In this document: positions 16,681 through 26,867 of the stretch, one piece after another
Layout: every line of letters begins with the position of its first letter
How positions within the stretch are numbered: position 1 is the stretch's first letter
Origin: JADLHS01 sp020848635
GTDB taxonomy: Bacteria; Verrucomicrobiota; Verrucomicrobiia; Limisphaerales; JADLHS01
Assembly (NCBI GenBank): GCA_037044975.1
Contig: JBAOIL010000037.1
Span: forward strand, 372,001-436,000
Direction: 5' to 3'
Length of the DNA stretch: 64,000 nucleotides
Notes under the pieces: model-generated
Database searches by the model: none
The model's input: only the letters and a program-made list of their open reading frames with translations
Told to the model about the DNA's origin: nothing
Position numbers and translations under genes: made by a program

Positions 16681-18069
16681 ATGCACACGGCCAAACACTG
16701 TTCCGATCAGCCCCCTTCCGCACATTGGCGGGTAAATTCGACCCGCAAGCTGCAACAGTGTCAGAGGCTTGTGCTCGCCGTGCTGCTCGGCACCGGATTC
16801 GGGTTGTGCGCCCAGAACACTTACACCGGCACGGGAATTAAGCTGGCGTTGCCAAATGGCAGCCAGACACAGCCGTTGATCGAGTTTGTGGTTGCAAATT
16901 CACCGGCGGAAAAAGCGGGCCTCGCGGTGGGCGAACCGGTTTGGGAAGTTGACGGACACGCCACGACCGGCGCGGATTTCTGGGCGGTGGTGCGGGCGCT
17001 TGAAGGCGAACCCGGCACTCGGCATCGCGTCGTGGTCGGCCAGGATAAACGTGCGATCTCCCTCGAAGTGTCCGCGGTACGGGGCCAATGCCTTGTCGGC
17101 GACTGCACGGATGGCGAAGGGGTTTTCCGCGACGTGAACGGTGACCTTTACACCGGACACTTCAAGGGCGGGCGCTACCATGGCGCTGGAAGGTTGGAAC
17201 AGGGGACAGAGGCGCTTTACGACGGTGAATTCGAGGATGGGGTTTATCATGGCAAAGGCACGCTCAAGGACCGGGACAAAGTGTTTTCGGGCAACTGGGA
17301 TCACGGCCGCGAGGCCAGCGGCCCCGGCTTCATGACGTTCGCCAATGGCGATCGCGTGGAGGGCAACGGAGAATGGACCAATGGATTCACCGGCACGGGC
17401 ATCTTCACTGACGCCGGCCGCAATCTCCGTGTCGAGGGAGTCTTCAGCCACGCCTTCAATCTCGAAAGTCTGGAGGGCAAGGCAAGCGTGCGCTCGCTCG
17501 CTACCGATCACGTTTACACCGGGAGATTTGATCACGGGCAGCCGGTCAAGCGCGGAGAAATCGAGACCAGCCAAGGCGCGCGGCTGCCGGCGGAATTTTC
17601 AAACTTCACCAAACTTCTCGCCGCACTGAACCAGCCCACCCTCAAGCTCGAAAATGTTGATCCAAACGCCCGGCGCACCCTCACCATCGAGGCCGTGGCG
17701 GAAGAACCCTCCGTCGGGACAACCAGACCCGCCGGCCAGCCGAGAAAGGAAAAAACGCCCCGCATGGCAGCTTGTGGCTCGTGCGGCGGCACTGGTTTTG
17801 TGGTGAAGGACTGCATTTGGTGCGGCGGCAAGGGCGTCATCACGCACGCCTATAGTTCCTATAAAAAGAAAGAAACGTCGTACAGCGCACCGCTCGGTAT
17901 ATGACAACACCGGACGGCTCATCGGCCAGCAATCGGGCTACGATGTCACTTATGAACCGATCAAAAAGAGCTGGGATGAGAACTGCCGCGAGTGCAAGAG
18001 CTCCGGCAGCCAGACGACCAACACCCGTTGCCGCGCGTGTGGGGGGAGCGGCACCGTACCGGCAAAGTG
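16681..18069 (+). CDS. PDZ-MORN protein with DnaJ-type zinc finger, interrupted by a frameshift
   Basis: The first 407 codons contain a signal-like stretch (RLVLAVLLGTGFGLCAQ), a PDZ domain (about 45-135; NSPAEKAGLAVGEPVWEVDG), several MORN-type repeats (about 150-270; YTGHFKGGRYHGAGRL, YDGEFEDGVYHGKGTL, EGNGEWTNGFTGTGIF) and two CxxCxGxG units, CGSCGGTG and CIWCGGKG. The frame then stops at 17904. The +1 frame continues to 18069 with CRECKSSG and CRACGGSG, which complete a four-repeat DnaJ-like zinc finger. The shift must lie after about 17845, possibly in the A-rich stretch AAAAAGAAAG at 17862-17871. Probably an exported scaffold; partner unknown. Confidence 0.7.
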
Positions 18070-18269
18070 AATGACGGAAAACGTGAGGGGTCTTGGCCTC
18101 AAAAAGGCAAGCAATACCTTCGCGGGGCCGGCGCTCCCTCATCCGTCGCCAGGTTATTCTGCATGCCTGTAACCAAGGCGTGTCCCGGCACGTTATTGAT
18201 ATTGTGGCGCATTTGTCTGTTAACCTGCAACACCCTGAACCTCGCGGACCCGGCCTCGACCGTCTCTCC

Positions 18270-19097
18270 ATGTATCCGGAAGCAGCTGCCGGCAGGCGTT
18301 TGCCGTTGGTTCGAGCGCGCGGGTTCACCCTGATTGAATTGCTGGTGGTCATTGCCATCATTGGTATTCTCGCCGCGTTGTTGCTGCCGGCTTTGGGCCG
18401 GGCCAAGGAGCGCGGCCAATCAACGGCCTGTCTGGGCAACCTCAAGCAACTCGCGGTTGCCTGGGTTATGTACGCCGACGATTTCAGCCAGCAGTTTCCG
18501 TCCAACAAGTCCACCCGCGTGAACGGCATCCAGCAAAACACCCAGGGCTCGTGGGTGGAGGGCAACGCGCAGGTGGATTCCACCCCCGCCGGCTTGGCGC
18601 GCGGTGTTCTCTACCCGTATGTGCCCGCGCCGGCCGTCTTTCACTGTCCCGCCGACCGGACGGTCGTGACCGGCCAGCCGCAACTGCGGCGCACGCGGAG
18701 TTACGCCTTGAGCGCGTGGCTCAACAGTGAAATGAGCGGCAAGCCAAATTTCCCCGAATGGGACACCCAGACGTTCGATGAAATGAAGTTTCGCACGACC
18801 AGCCTCCCGAACCCGGCAGGCGTGTTTGTATTTCTCGACAAGAATTCCGACTGCAATGACGATGGCGTGTTCGCGCTGGCCGATGCCTATGGCTATGCCA
18901 TGCACCCGGACGAGTGGACCGATCTGCCGGCGGAAACGCACCTCCGCGGGTGCAACCTCGCCTTTGCGGATGGTCACGCGGAGCACTATCGCTGGCAGTG
19001 GTCAAAGAAATTCAATCGCTATCACGAACGGGTGGCCAACGACCTCGACCTGCGGGACCTGCGCCGCCTGCAGGCAGGATTGCCCATCAAACGGTGA
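18270..19097 (+). CDS. prepilin-type N-terminal methylation domain protein
   Basis: 275 aa from the start at 18270 (MYPEAAAGRRLPLVRARG). The type IV pilin/pseudopilin signal GFTLIELLVVIAIIGILAA with cleavage before F is followed by LLPALGRAKERGQSTACLGN and LKQLAVAWVMYADD. A C-terminal domain holds FHCPADR, a YALSAWLNS strand and CNLAFADGHAEHY, the ADGH box of the DUF1559-like/H-X9-DG secreted proteins so frequent in Verrucomicrobiota and Planctomycetota. It is processed by a prepilin peptidase and probably displayed at the cell surface; the precise role is unknown. It stands alone between the MORN gene and the sugar gene cluster. Confidence 0.88.
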   Translation: MYPEAAAGRRLPLVRARGFTLIELLVVIAIIGILAALLLPALGRAKERGQSTACLGNLKQLAVAWVMYADDFSQQFPSNKSTRVNGIQQNTQGSWVEGNAQVDSTPAGLARGVLYPYVPAPAVFHCPADRTVVTGQPQLRRTRSYALSAWLNSEMSGKPNFPEWDTQTFDEMKFRTTSLPNPAGVFVFLDKNSDCNDDGVFALADAYGYAMHPDEWTDLPAETHLRGCNLAFADGHAEHYRWQWSKKFNRYHERVANDLDLRDLRRLQAGLPIKR

Positions 19098-19292
19098 CGG
19101 CGTAAGGCAACCCCGGCCCGCGGCGGAAGATAATGTAAGAAAACGCTTGTCGTCCGCCACGAGAGACATAACTTCCCCTTAAATGAAATTGCCGACAAAG
19201 CAATTCTCCTTGCCAAACGCAGCGTTACGTTCAGGGCTGCTTTCGCCACGATCCGTGACGCATCCACCCACAACTCCCCACCCAGGACCACT

Positions 19293-20255
19293 ATGAATCG
19301 TCGCTCCTTCGTCAAGCACAGCCTGCTCAGCTCCGCCGGGCTGGCCCTGGCTCTGGATTCACGCGCCGAGGATTTACCCAAATCCGAAGCCACGCCGGGG
19401 GCGGGCCAGCACACTCTCCCCAAGGGCTGCCTCGGCAAGTTGGAGGTCAGCCGCCTCATACTCGGCGGCAACCTGCTCACGCACTACACACACAGCCGGG
19501 ACCTGCAATACGTCTATCGTCTCGCGGCCCAATACAACACCGACGAGAAGATCATGGATACGCTCGCGCTCGCCGAGCAACAGGGCATTAACACCGTCTC
19601 CATGCACAACCCGCCGCATCCGATCTCCGTGCTGCGCCGTTACCGCAAAGAACGCGGCGGCAAAATTCAGTGGATTATTTGTCCGACCGCCCCACCCGAG
19701 CCGGATATGGCCAAGTACCGTGAACACGTCGAGGCGTTGATCAAGGATGGCTGCGAAGCAATTTACCTCTGGGGCGTCCACGCGGACTCGCTCGTGGCCC
19801 AAGGCAAGATTGACCTCCTGGCCAAGGCTGTCACTTTGCCGAAGGAGTTCGGCGTGCCGTCCGGCGTGGGCGGGCATTCGCTGGAAGTGGTCAAGGCTTG
19901 CGAAAAGCATGGCATCCCGGCCGATTTCTACATCAAGACTTTTCACCATCACAGCTATCCGACCGCGCCCAAACCGGACCAGGTCAAAGAACCCTACAAC
20001 GAATTCCCCGGGTACTGGTGCGCCAGTCCGCAAGAAACCGCCGAGGTCATGAAATCCGTCACCAAACCCTGGATCGCCTTCAAAACGATGGCCGCAGGCG
20101 CCATCCCGCCCAAAAATGCCTTCCGTTATGCTTTCAATAACGGTGCGGATTTCGTCCTCGCCGGCATGTTCGACTTCGAAATCGCCGAAGACACTCAGTT
20201 TGCCCGCGAGGCCATTGCGAGCTACACCGAGCGCGCTCGGCCGTGGATGGCTTGA
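19293..20255 (+). CDS. Tat-exported aldo/keto reductase-like protein
   Basis: 320 aa. N-terminal MNRRSFVKHSLLSSAGLALA is a twin-arginine signal. The rest is a TIM barrel related to aldo/keto reductases: SRLILGGNLLTHYTHSRDLQ, EQQGINTVSMHN, KDGCEAIYLWGVHADSL and a conserved end PWIAFKTMAAGAIPP followed by FVLAGMFDFEIAED. The classic DxxxxY and catalytic Lys of cytoplasmic AKRs are not obvious, so the barrel may act differently or bind a sugar. First gene of a four-gene plus-strand run (19293-23540); the next start codon is 29 bp downstream. Confidence 0.75.
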   Translation: MNRRSFVKHSLLSSAGLALALDSRAEDLPKSEATPGAGQHTLPKGCLGKLEVSRLILGGNLLTHYTHSRDLQYVYRLAAQYNTDEKIMDTLALAEQQGINTVSMHNPPHPISVLRRYRKERGGKIQWIICPTAPPEPDMAKYREHVEALIKDGCEAIYLWGVHADSLVAQGKIDLLAKAVTLPKEFGVPSGVGGHSLEVVKACEKHGIPADFYIKTFHHHSYPTAPKPDQVKEPYNEFPGYWCASPQETAEVMKSVTKPWIAFKTMAAGAIPPKNAFRYAFNNGADFVLAGMFDFEIAEDTQFAREAIASYTERARPWMA

Positions 20256-20283
20256 GCGAGGGATAATCATTGGAAACCCGATC

Positions 20284-21156
20284 ATGAAGAAGTTCTACCG
20301 CACCGTTCTTACGATGGCCGCGACTTTACTCGTTGCGCTCGATACTACCGCCGCCGCCAACGACTTCTTTCCGTTCTGCATCGACTGGCACGACGCGAAG
20401 AAACGCTCGTTCGAAGAGCAGGCCCAGATGCTCAAGGAACTCGGTTACGCCGGCGTCGGCCACATCTGGCTGGACAAGGTGGCCGAGCGATTGAAGACCC
20501 TAGACGAGTCGGGGCTGCGACTGTTTCAGATAACAATGGTGGTGGAGCTGGCGACGAACAAACCGGCCTACGACCCGCGCTTCAAGGAGGTTCTCGCACT
20601 CGTGAAGGGGCGACATGTGCAGTTCGACCTGCTCGTCAACGGCATGAAACCTTCGGATCCTTCGGTGGACCCACACGCCGTAGCTATCCTGCGCGAGATG
20701 TCCGATCTGGCCCGCGAGTCCGGCGCGCAGTTGTTGCTGTACCCGCACCAGGGATCCTGGGTGGAACGCATCGAAGACTCCATTCGCGTCGCTGAGAAGG
20801 TGGATCGGTCGAATGTCGGTGTGATGTTCAACCTGTGCCACTGGCTGCGCGTGGACAAGTCGCGCGACTACCGACCGCTCTTGAAACAAGCCCTCCCCCG
20901 GCTGTGGGCGGTATCCATCAACGGCGCCGACGAGTTCGATGCTCAGCCCGGCTGGGACCATTATATCCAGCCGCTGGACAAAGGCAGCTTTGATGTGGCC
21001 GCTTTCCTGCAAACGCTGCGGGATCTGGGTTACCGCGGCCCCATCGGCCTCCAATGCTACGGCATCGGCGGCGACACCCGCGACCACCTGGACCGCTCGA
21101 TGAATGCGTGGCGCAAATTGACGAAGTCCGCCAAGGAAAATGAACCCAAACCCTAG
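20284..21156 (+). CDS. exported sugar phosphate isomerase/epimerase-like TIM barrel protein
   Basis: 290 aa beginning MKKFYRTVLTMAATLLVALD, a Sec signal with cleavage near TTAAA. The barrel shows FFPFCIDWHDAKKRSFEEQA, LKELGYAGVGHIWLDK, GAQLLLYPHQGSWVERIEDS (metal-binding Glu/His region), NVGVMFNLCHWLRVDKSRDY, LWAVSINGADEF and GPIGLQCYGIGGDTRDHL. This is the AP_endonuc_2 type barrel that in other bacteria epimerises or cleaves keto-sugars. It overlaps the next gene (GH16) by 17 bp, which indicates one transcript. Confidence 0.8.
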   Translation: MKKFYRTVLTMAATLLVALDTTAAANDFFPFCIDWHDAKKRSFEEQAQMLKELGYAGVGHIWLDKVAERLKTLDESGLRLFQITMVVELATNKPAYDPRFKEVLALVKGRHVQFDLLVNGMKPSDPSVDPHAVAILREMSDLARESGAQLLLYPHQGSWVERIEDSIRVAEKVDRSNVGVMFNLCHWLRVDKSRDYRPLLKQALPRLWAVSINGADEFDAQPGWDHYIQPLDKGSFDVAAFLQTLRDLGYRGPIGLQCYGIGGDTRDHLDRSMNAWRKLTKSAKENEPKP

Positions 21157-22015
21157 CCCCTTTGCCCCCGGCTGGATTGGGATTATGCCCAGATCCGTTT
21201 CAGCCTTAGCCGGGGTGTTTGTCCTGGCTGGAATGTTTTGTCCTTGCACCTGCATGGGACAACGACCGGCTCAGAATCCCATTTCCCAAACCCGCTACAC
21301 ACCCGCCGCCTTGGGATATGAACTGGTTTGGGAAGATCAATTTAACGGTGATACGCTCGATCCCAAGAAATGGGAGGTCCGCGGCGTCGGGCCCCGCGCT
21401 TTGGGATTCGTGTCGCCGGAAGCGGTTAAAGTTGAAGGCGGCTTCTTGAAACTGAGCGCTTTGAAGCAAGGGGACCGGATTCTGATCGGGGCGGTCGGCA
21501 CCCAAAACCACTACATGACGAAATACGGCTTCTTCGAATGCCGGGCGCAGTTGCAAAAGTCACCCGGCGTCTGGGCGGCCTTCTGGATTCAATCCACCGA
21601 GATTTCCAAGGGCGAAGATCCCGCCCGCTATGGTGCGGAGATCGACATCCTGGAGTGCTTCAAAAAGCTGGGGCCCGACATCGTCTCCCACAATGTTCAT
21701 TGGGCCTACGGACCGCATCAACAATCCACCCATGGGATGCAAAGTTATCTGAAGGGCGTAAGCGAGGGCTTTCATGATTTTGCAGTGGAATGGACCCCGG
21801 AAAAGTATGTGTTCTTTGTGGATGGCTATAAATTCTATGAAGTCACCACCGGGCTCTCGCACATCGAGGAGTACATGATCCTCAGCATGGAAATCCCCTC
21901 GAAGGCGGAAGAAATAAAGAACACCGTTTTTCCAGATGTCTTCATCGTTGATTACGTGAGGGTCTACAAGAAACAAAAAGTCAGCCAAGCCAGGCCATCA
22001 AATCAGCCCCCGTGA
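21140..22015 (+). CDS. glycoside hydrolase family 16 protein
   Basis: 291 aa, exported; hydrophobic core SVSALAGVFVLAGMFCPCTC near the N-terminus, possibly a lipoprotein-type signal. An in-frame second start at 21185 would remove the overlap with the preceding gene. GH16 signatures: ELVWEDQFNGDTLDPKKWEV, MTKYGFFECRAQLQKSPGVW, the catalytic loop GAEIDILECF (E-x-D-x-x-E, nucleophile and acid/base Glu), HNVHWAYGPHQ, FHDFAVEWTPEKYVFFVDG and FIVDYVRVYK at the end. Members cleave beta-1,3/1,4-glucans, agar, carrageenan or porphyran; the exact polysaccharide cannot be read here. Confidence 0.9.
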   Translation: MNPNPSPFAPGWIGIMPRSVSALAGVFVLAGMFCPCTCMGQRPAQNPISQTRYTPAALGYELVWEDQFNGDTLDPKKWEVRGVGPRALGFVSPEAVKVEGGFLKLSALKQGDRILIGAVGTQNHYMTKYGFFECRAQLQKSPGVWAAFWIQSTEISKGEDPARYGAEIDILECFKKLGPDIVSHNVHWAYGPHQQSTHGMQSYLKGVSEGFHDFAVEWTPEKYVFFVDGYKFYEVTTGLSHIEEYMILSMEIPSKAEEIKNTVFPDVFIVDYVRVYKKQKVSQARPSNQPP

Positions 22016-22150
22016 AACGGAACGCAAACTCAGCGACCATTGCCCGACCGGGCGGCACACTTTGGCCCTCGTTCTCGTCGCGCCGGACAAAGGAGCGAGG
22101 CCCGGCACTACATCTGGAGCACCGGAGCCAGCCACGCGAAACTTAAATCT

Positions 22151-23540
22151 ATGAACAAAACCATGAACCCCAAAACCACCCGTCGCGAGTTTCTAAAGCA
22201 CACCAGCCAGCTCGCGGCGATCACCGCCCTGACCGGCACCGCCCTCCCCTACGTCCACGCCGCGGGCAGCGACATGATTCAAGTTGCGCTGATTGGCTGC
22301 GGCGGACGCGGCACGGGCGCGGCCGCCCAAGCGCTCTCCACCAAGTCCGGCCCGATCAAACTGGTGGCCATGGCTGACGTGTTCGAGACCAAACTCAACA
22401 AGAGCTACGAGAATCTTTCCAAGGATCACGCCGCCCAGGTGGATGTGCCGCGCGAACGAAAGGTTCCTAGGCTTCGACGGCTACAAACAGGCGATGGATT
22501 GCCTGAAACCCGGTGACATTGCGATCTTCGCCACGCCGCCGGCCTTCCGCTGGGTCCATTTCGCATACGCCATTCAGAGGGGTTTGAACGTGTTCATGGA
22601 AAAACCCGTCACGGTGGATGGCCCGACCACGCGCAAGCTGCTGACGCTGGCGGAGGCATCGGAGAAAAAGAATCTCAAGGTGGGGGTCGGCCTGATGGTT
22701 CGGCACTGCAAAGGACGGAAGGAACTGCATCAGCGCATCAAACAGGGCGAGATTGGCGAACTCACATTGTTGCGGGCCTATCGCATGGGTGGTCCGGCTG
22801 GCAACGCCGGCCCCAAACCCGACAACCAGACAGAACTGCTCTATCAAGTGCAGCGCTTCCACGGTTTCCTTTGGGCCAGCGGTGGCCTGTTCAGCGACTA
22901 CAACATCCACCAGATTGACGAGTGCTGTTGGATGAAGGATGCCTGGCCGGTCAAGGCCCATGCCACCGGCGGCCGCCATTATCGCGGCAACAGCCTGGAC
23001 CAGAACTTCGACAACTATTCGGTCGAATACACGTTTGCCGACGGCATGAAGTTCTTCTTCATCGGACGCAGCGAACAGGGTTGCTATGACGAGTTCGCCA
23101 GTTATGCCCATGGCACCAAGGGTTCGGCCATCATTTCCACCAACGTCCACACCCCCGGCCGCGTTCGCATTTTCAAGGACCAGAACCCCAACCTGCGCGA
23201 TTATCGGAGTGCCAATGTCGCCTGGTCGTTCTCCCAGCCGAATCAAGCGGAGCCGGACCCTTACCAGTTGGAATGGGATGACCTCGTCACGGCCATCCGG
23301 CAGGACCAACCCTACAATGAAGCCAAACGCGGCGCCATCGCCAGCCTGGTGACGTCCATGGGCCGCATGGCTGCTCACACCGGCCAGATCGTCACCTATG
23401 AGGATATGCTCGATTGCGAGCACGAATTCGCTCCCGGCGTGGACAAGCTCTCGATGGATTCCCCAGCGCCGTTGCGGGCCGATGCCAACGGCAAATATCC
23501 CGTGCCTGAACCCGGAATCAAAAAAACGCGGGAGTATTGA
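22151..23540 (+). CDS. Tat-exported Gfo/Idh/MocA oxidoreductase, interrupted by a frameshift
   Basis: Starts MNKTMNPKTTRREFLKHTSQ, a twin-arginine signal, then the Rossmann segment MIQVALIGCGGRGTGAA. The frame is lost near 22460: the first frame reads VDVPRERK, the +1 frame resumes RFLGFDGYKQAMDCL, so removal of one base (an A of the AAA at 22460-22462) rejoins the halves into about 463 codons. Downstream come NVFMEKPVTVDG (catalytic Lys of the EKP motif), GGLFSDYNIHQIDECCWMKD and ASLVTSMGRMAAHTG. Such exported enzymes carry a tightly bound NAD(H) and oxidise or reduce sugar hydroxyls. Last gene of the plus-strand run. Confidence 0.82.
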
Positions 23541-23699
23541 GCCTTCGCTGGCCAACCCGGGCCAGTCGCAAGAAATCCGGTGTTTGCCGGCGCGTGTCAG
23601 TGCGGAGATTGCCGGCTAACTGCCCGGAATCCACACGACAGACGCCACCGTGCGGATTACGATTCCGTCCGAACCAGTCGTGGTCGGCGGGCATGCGCC

Positions 23700-26682
23700 T
23701 CACCGAAACCGCAGCCGCAAAAACTTCACTTCGTATGGCTTGAATGAAAGCGATTCGATGTCGGGTTGCAGGGTTGCCTCCAGCACATTGACTTCGTCAG
23801 CGCCTTGAAGCCCGGTCGCCGTATGCACTTCCGCTTCCGTGATCGTGACGGGATTGCCCTCCACTTCCCGTAATTGCAGAATGATACCATCACCGTTGTG
23901 CGCGGGACGGGTTTCGAGGATCAGAAGATTCGACGGGTTGAGCGCCAGCGCCGAGAGTATTTGCGGTCCGCGCAACGCAACAGTTTTCACGGGCGGCAAC
24001 ACGCGCGTGGCCAGCGGAACGCGGCTGCCCCAACCGAACCGCGTGGCAAAGGTGCGGCTCGGGTCCTTGGCCGAGGTCAGGTAATAGTGGAATTTGAACT
24101 CGCCTTCCTGCTCGGTGCGGAAGTTGGTGAACCAGTAATTGTTCATCACCCACGAATAAACATGCGGCTTCTCGACGCGCGTCACCGCCTGCCATTTGCC
24201 GAGATTGAAATCTCCCAGTTGCACGAGCGGCGCTTGCTCGCTGCCGGTGACGATCTGGCCGTCGGCGCCGCGGATCGCGATGAAACTTTGCAGCGTCTGC
24301 CAGTCGGACGACGAGCCGGGGATCTGGTCGTCTCCGGGCGTGACGCAGCCGCCCTGGGCCTCGTAAAGCATCTTGCTGTTCGGCACCTGAAAGGGGAGCG
24401 CGACGTACACCGCCTCGGGCGAGGGAATTGGCAGCTTGCGGATGGCGAAGCGCAACTCGATGCGCTTTTCCGTGTCATACAAACGAATCTCCACGCGCAC
24501 GCCGTTGTTGGTGGCGCAGCCATCCATCCCGGCGGTGATCAGGAGACTCTGCCAAATCGGTCCACTCGCGCCAGACTTCACGGAAACGTCGCGAACCGAA
24601 GTGCGTTTGAACCCTTCCGGCTTTAGGTCGCGGCGATTCGGCGTCGTTTCGTAAATGCACTGGCCCAAACCCCACGCGGCGGTCTGATCCACCAGTTCCT
24701 GGCCGGTTTCCTTGTCCACCAGACTTTTGATCGCGCCTTTGTCGGCATCGAGCGCGAGCTTGTAGAACTCATTTTCCAGCGTGAGCGAATCCGGGCCGGC
24801 CGATTCCTTCCCCCGCGGCTGATCGCTGGTTTCAATCCGCAGAATCTTATAACCCAGCGGGGGCACGTCACGGACCCACAGCGCCCAGTACGTGCCTTCG
24901 GAACGACGCTCCATCGCCTGCGCGGCCACGGGTTGCGCGCCGTCGAGGATGCGGAACGCGCGGTCGGGCGGCAGCATTTCATGATCAATGAAGACCCGCA
25001 CCAATCCGGACCGCGGCCAACTTAGCGTGTTGCAAACCGCCAGTGTGGGCACGTCGGCGCGCGGCAGGAAATCCTGCAACAAACCAAACGCTTCCTCGCG
25101 CAGTTGGGCCGAGTTCATCACCGCCGTCCAGGCGTAGGAAGCTTTCTCGCCCCATTGCACCTGGGTGTTTTCCGCCAGCGCATCCGTGATGCTCTCCGCG
25201 GCCCCGTAAGTGTGCTCCTGGTAAAACAGGAGATTATCCTGGATGGTCGCAGCGCGCTGCATCGTATTGGAGCTGACTTGCGCGCCGAGAATGGACGCCA
25301 TGGCCAGCAAGCCTTGGTTCACTTGCATGGCGGTCTCGGTTTCGCGCGAGGCGGCGGTTTCGCGGGCCGCGGAGCCGAAGCCATCCGTCCACCAATCCGG
25401 CCACGCCTGACGATGGACCGGCAGTTCAGCGCCGTGCTCCTTCTCCACATACGCCAGAAACTCCTGCGACGTGGAGAGCCGCAGCTTCGGCCACGCGAAT
25501 TTCTCGTTCCACGCCTTCACGAGGTCGCACTCGATGACGGCGGGCGGCGAATTGTCCGTGTGGTAGCCGGAAAATTGCACGCTGATGCGATCGAACAGAT
25601 AATTGCGTTGTTCCAGCGAGACCAGATACTTGTCGAGGTAGGGCTTGAACTTGTCGAGATTGCCCTCGTGGATCTTCCACATGTTGCCGAGATGGTAATG
25701 GTCCGCGCGGTAGGCGAGCACGCGTTTGCCGGACGGCGATTCCCACCAAAACGTCGTTGGCCTGTCGAACGGCAGGATCGAGCGGGTCTTGTTGATGCCC
25801 ATCGTCAGGTACCGAATGCCGATGTCGCTGAAATAATCCGGCAGGCACCAGCCGGCACCGTTGACGTCGTTCTGCATGGCGGTGTGAACGCTGAAACCGT
25901 AGTCGTCCTTCATCTCCCGCAGCGGACGCAGCAAGGCCGCCAGCGAACTTTCCGTGGCGATTTCCGACATGTTCAACATCAGGCCGCAGATTTCAATGCG
26001 CCCTTCCGCGACGCGTTGCTTGAGGCGCTCGATCTGTTTGGCCGGCCGCCCCTTGAGGGTACTCGCGCACGGCCCAAGAGGTTTCGCACGTCCAGCGAAA
26101 GCGGGCGTCGTCGGGATAGCTGTCGGTGAGGTCGCAATAATCCAGCGCGTAGTCAATGTAACGGAGGTGCTCCGGGAGAATCTCGGTTTGCGGCCGCGTG
26201 TAGCCGATATCCGTGTGCGTGTGCTGGGTGAGATAAACCGTCCACTTGCGCGGCGGCTGGAGCGTGAACGGGCCGAAATTCCACTGCGCGGCGGATGTCG
26301 CGATGCGAACCGTGACTGGCGTGGCCGCCGTCAGGAGCGGAACTTCCAAGTCCACCGTCTGCTTTCCGGGTGCGATCGAAGCGAGGGTTTTGGTCACGGG
26401 GTCTTGCCACGCCGGGGAGGCCAGACGCAGGGTCACATTGGTGAGCCCGGCGGAGTCCAGGACGACGAGCAGCCCGTTGGATCCACCGCCCGTGCCTCTG
26501 GGAACGAGCGGGGAGACGGCAAGGCTCACGGTCGGCAGGGCGGTAGCCGCTTGCGCGCCCGGAGTCTCGCCGCGGGTGATCTCACTGGCGGCGGCGAGGA
26601 AACAAAGCCCGCGGAGGATGACGCACAAAGAGTTGGTGAGTTTGGACCCGAACCGGGAAGCTGCCAGCAGTGATTTGGCCAT
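23700..26682 (-). CDS. exported GH38 alpha-mannosidase-like protein, interrupted by a frameshift
   Basis: About 994 codons when rejoined. Start chosen at 26682 (MAKSLLAASRFGSKL) with a hydrophobic signal segment. The first frame contains the barrel entry TQHTHTDIGYTRPQTEILPE and RFRWTCETSWAVREY; it is lost near 26058, where removing one base of the GGG at 26057-26059 joins it to LKGRPAKQIERLKQRVAEGR. Next follow MQNDVNGAGWCLPDYFSDIG, IRYLTMGINKTRSILPFDRP, and a C-terminal GH38C-type region (LENEFYKLALDADKGAIKSL, MNNYWFTNFRTEQEGEFKFH). Likely removes alpha-linked mannose-type residues outside the cytoplasm; paralogue of the gene at 13886-16414. Confidence 0.8.
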
Positions 26683-26867
26683 GTGCCAATCCTTATTCGC
26701 CAGCCTCCTCAAAACAAGACTCAAAAATGGAAACCAAGCTGGCAGGATTCACCAATACACCACACTTCAATACTCGCCCACCGGACCGTAGGTCGGGAAA
26801 TCAACACCCAATGGGCCGCACAGGTGAAGTGCCGCAAACCTCAACCGTATTCGTTCAACGGCAGTGG

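Noticed and set aside
17862..17871. Programmed -1 frameshift at A AAA AAG in the MORN gene
   Set aside because: The frame that holds the remaining zinc-finger cysteines is +1, not -1, so a -1 slip would not restore the protein.
19130..19150. LacI-type operator-like sequence upstream of the AKR-like gene (GTAAGAAAACGCTTGTC)
   Set aside because: Only a weak palindrome around the central CG; a single occurrence and no LacI-family regulator in the window.
23548..23565. Hairpin CTGGCC/GGCCAG between the convergent Gfo/Idh/MocA and GH38 genes
   Set aside because: Short stem without T run on either strand; not good enough to call a terminator.
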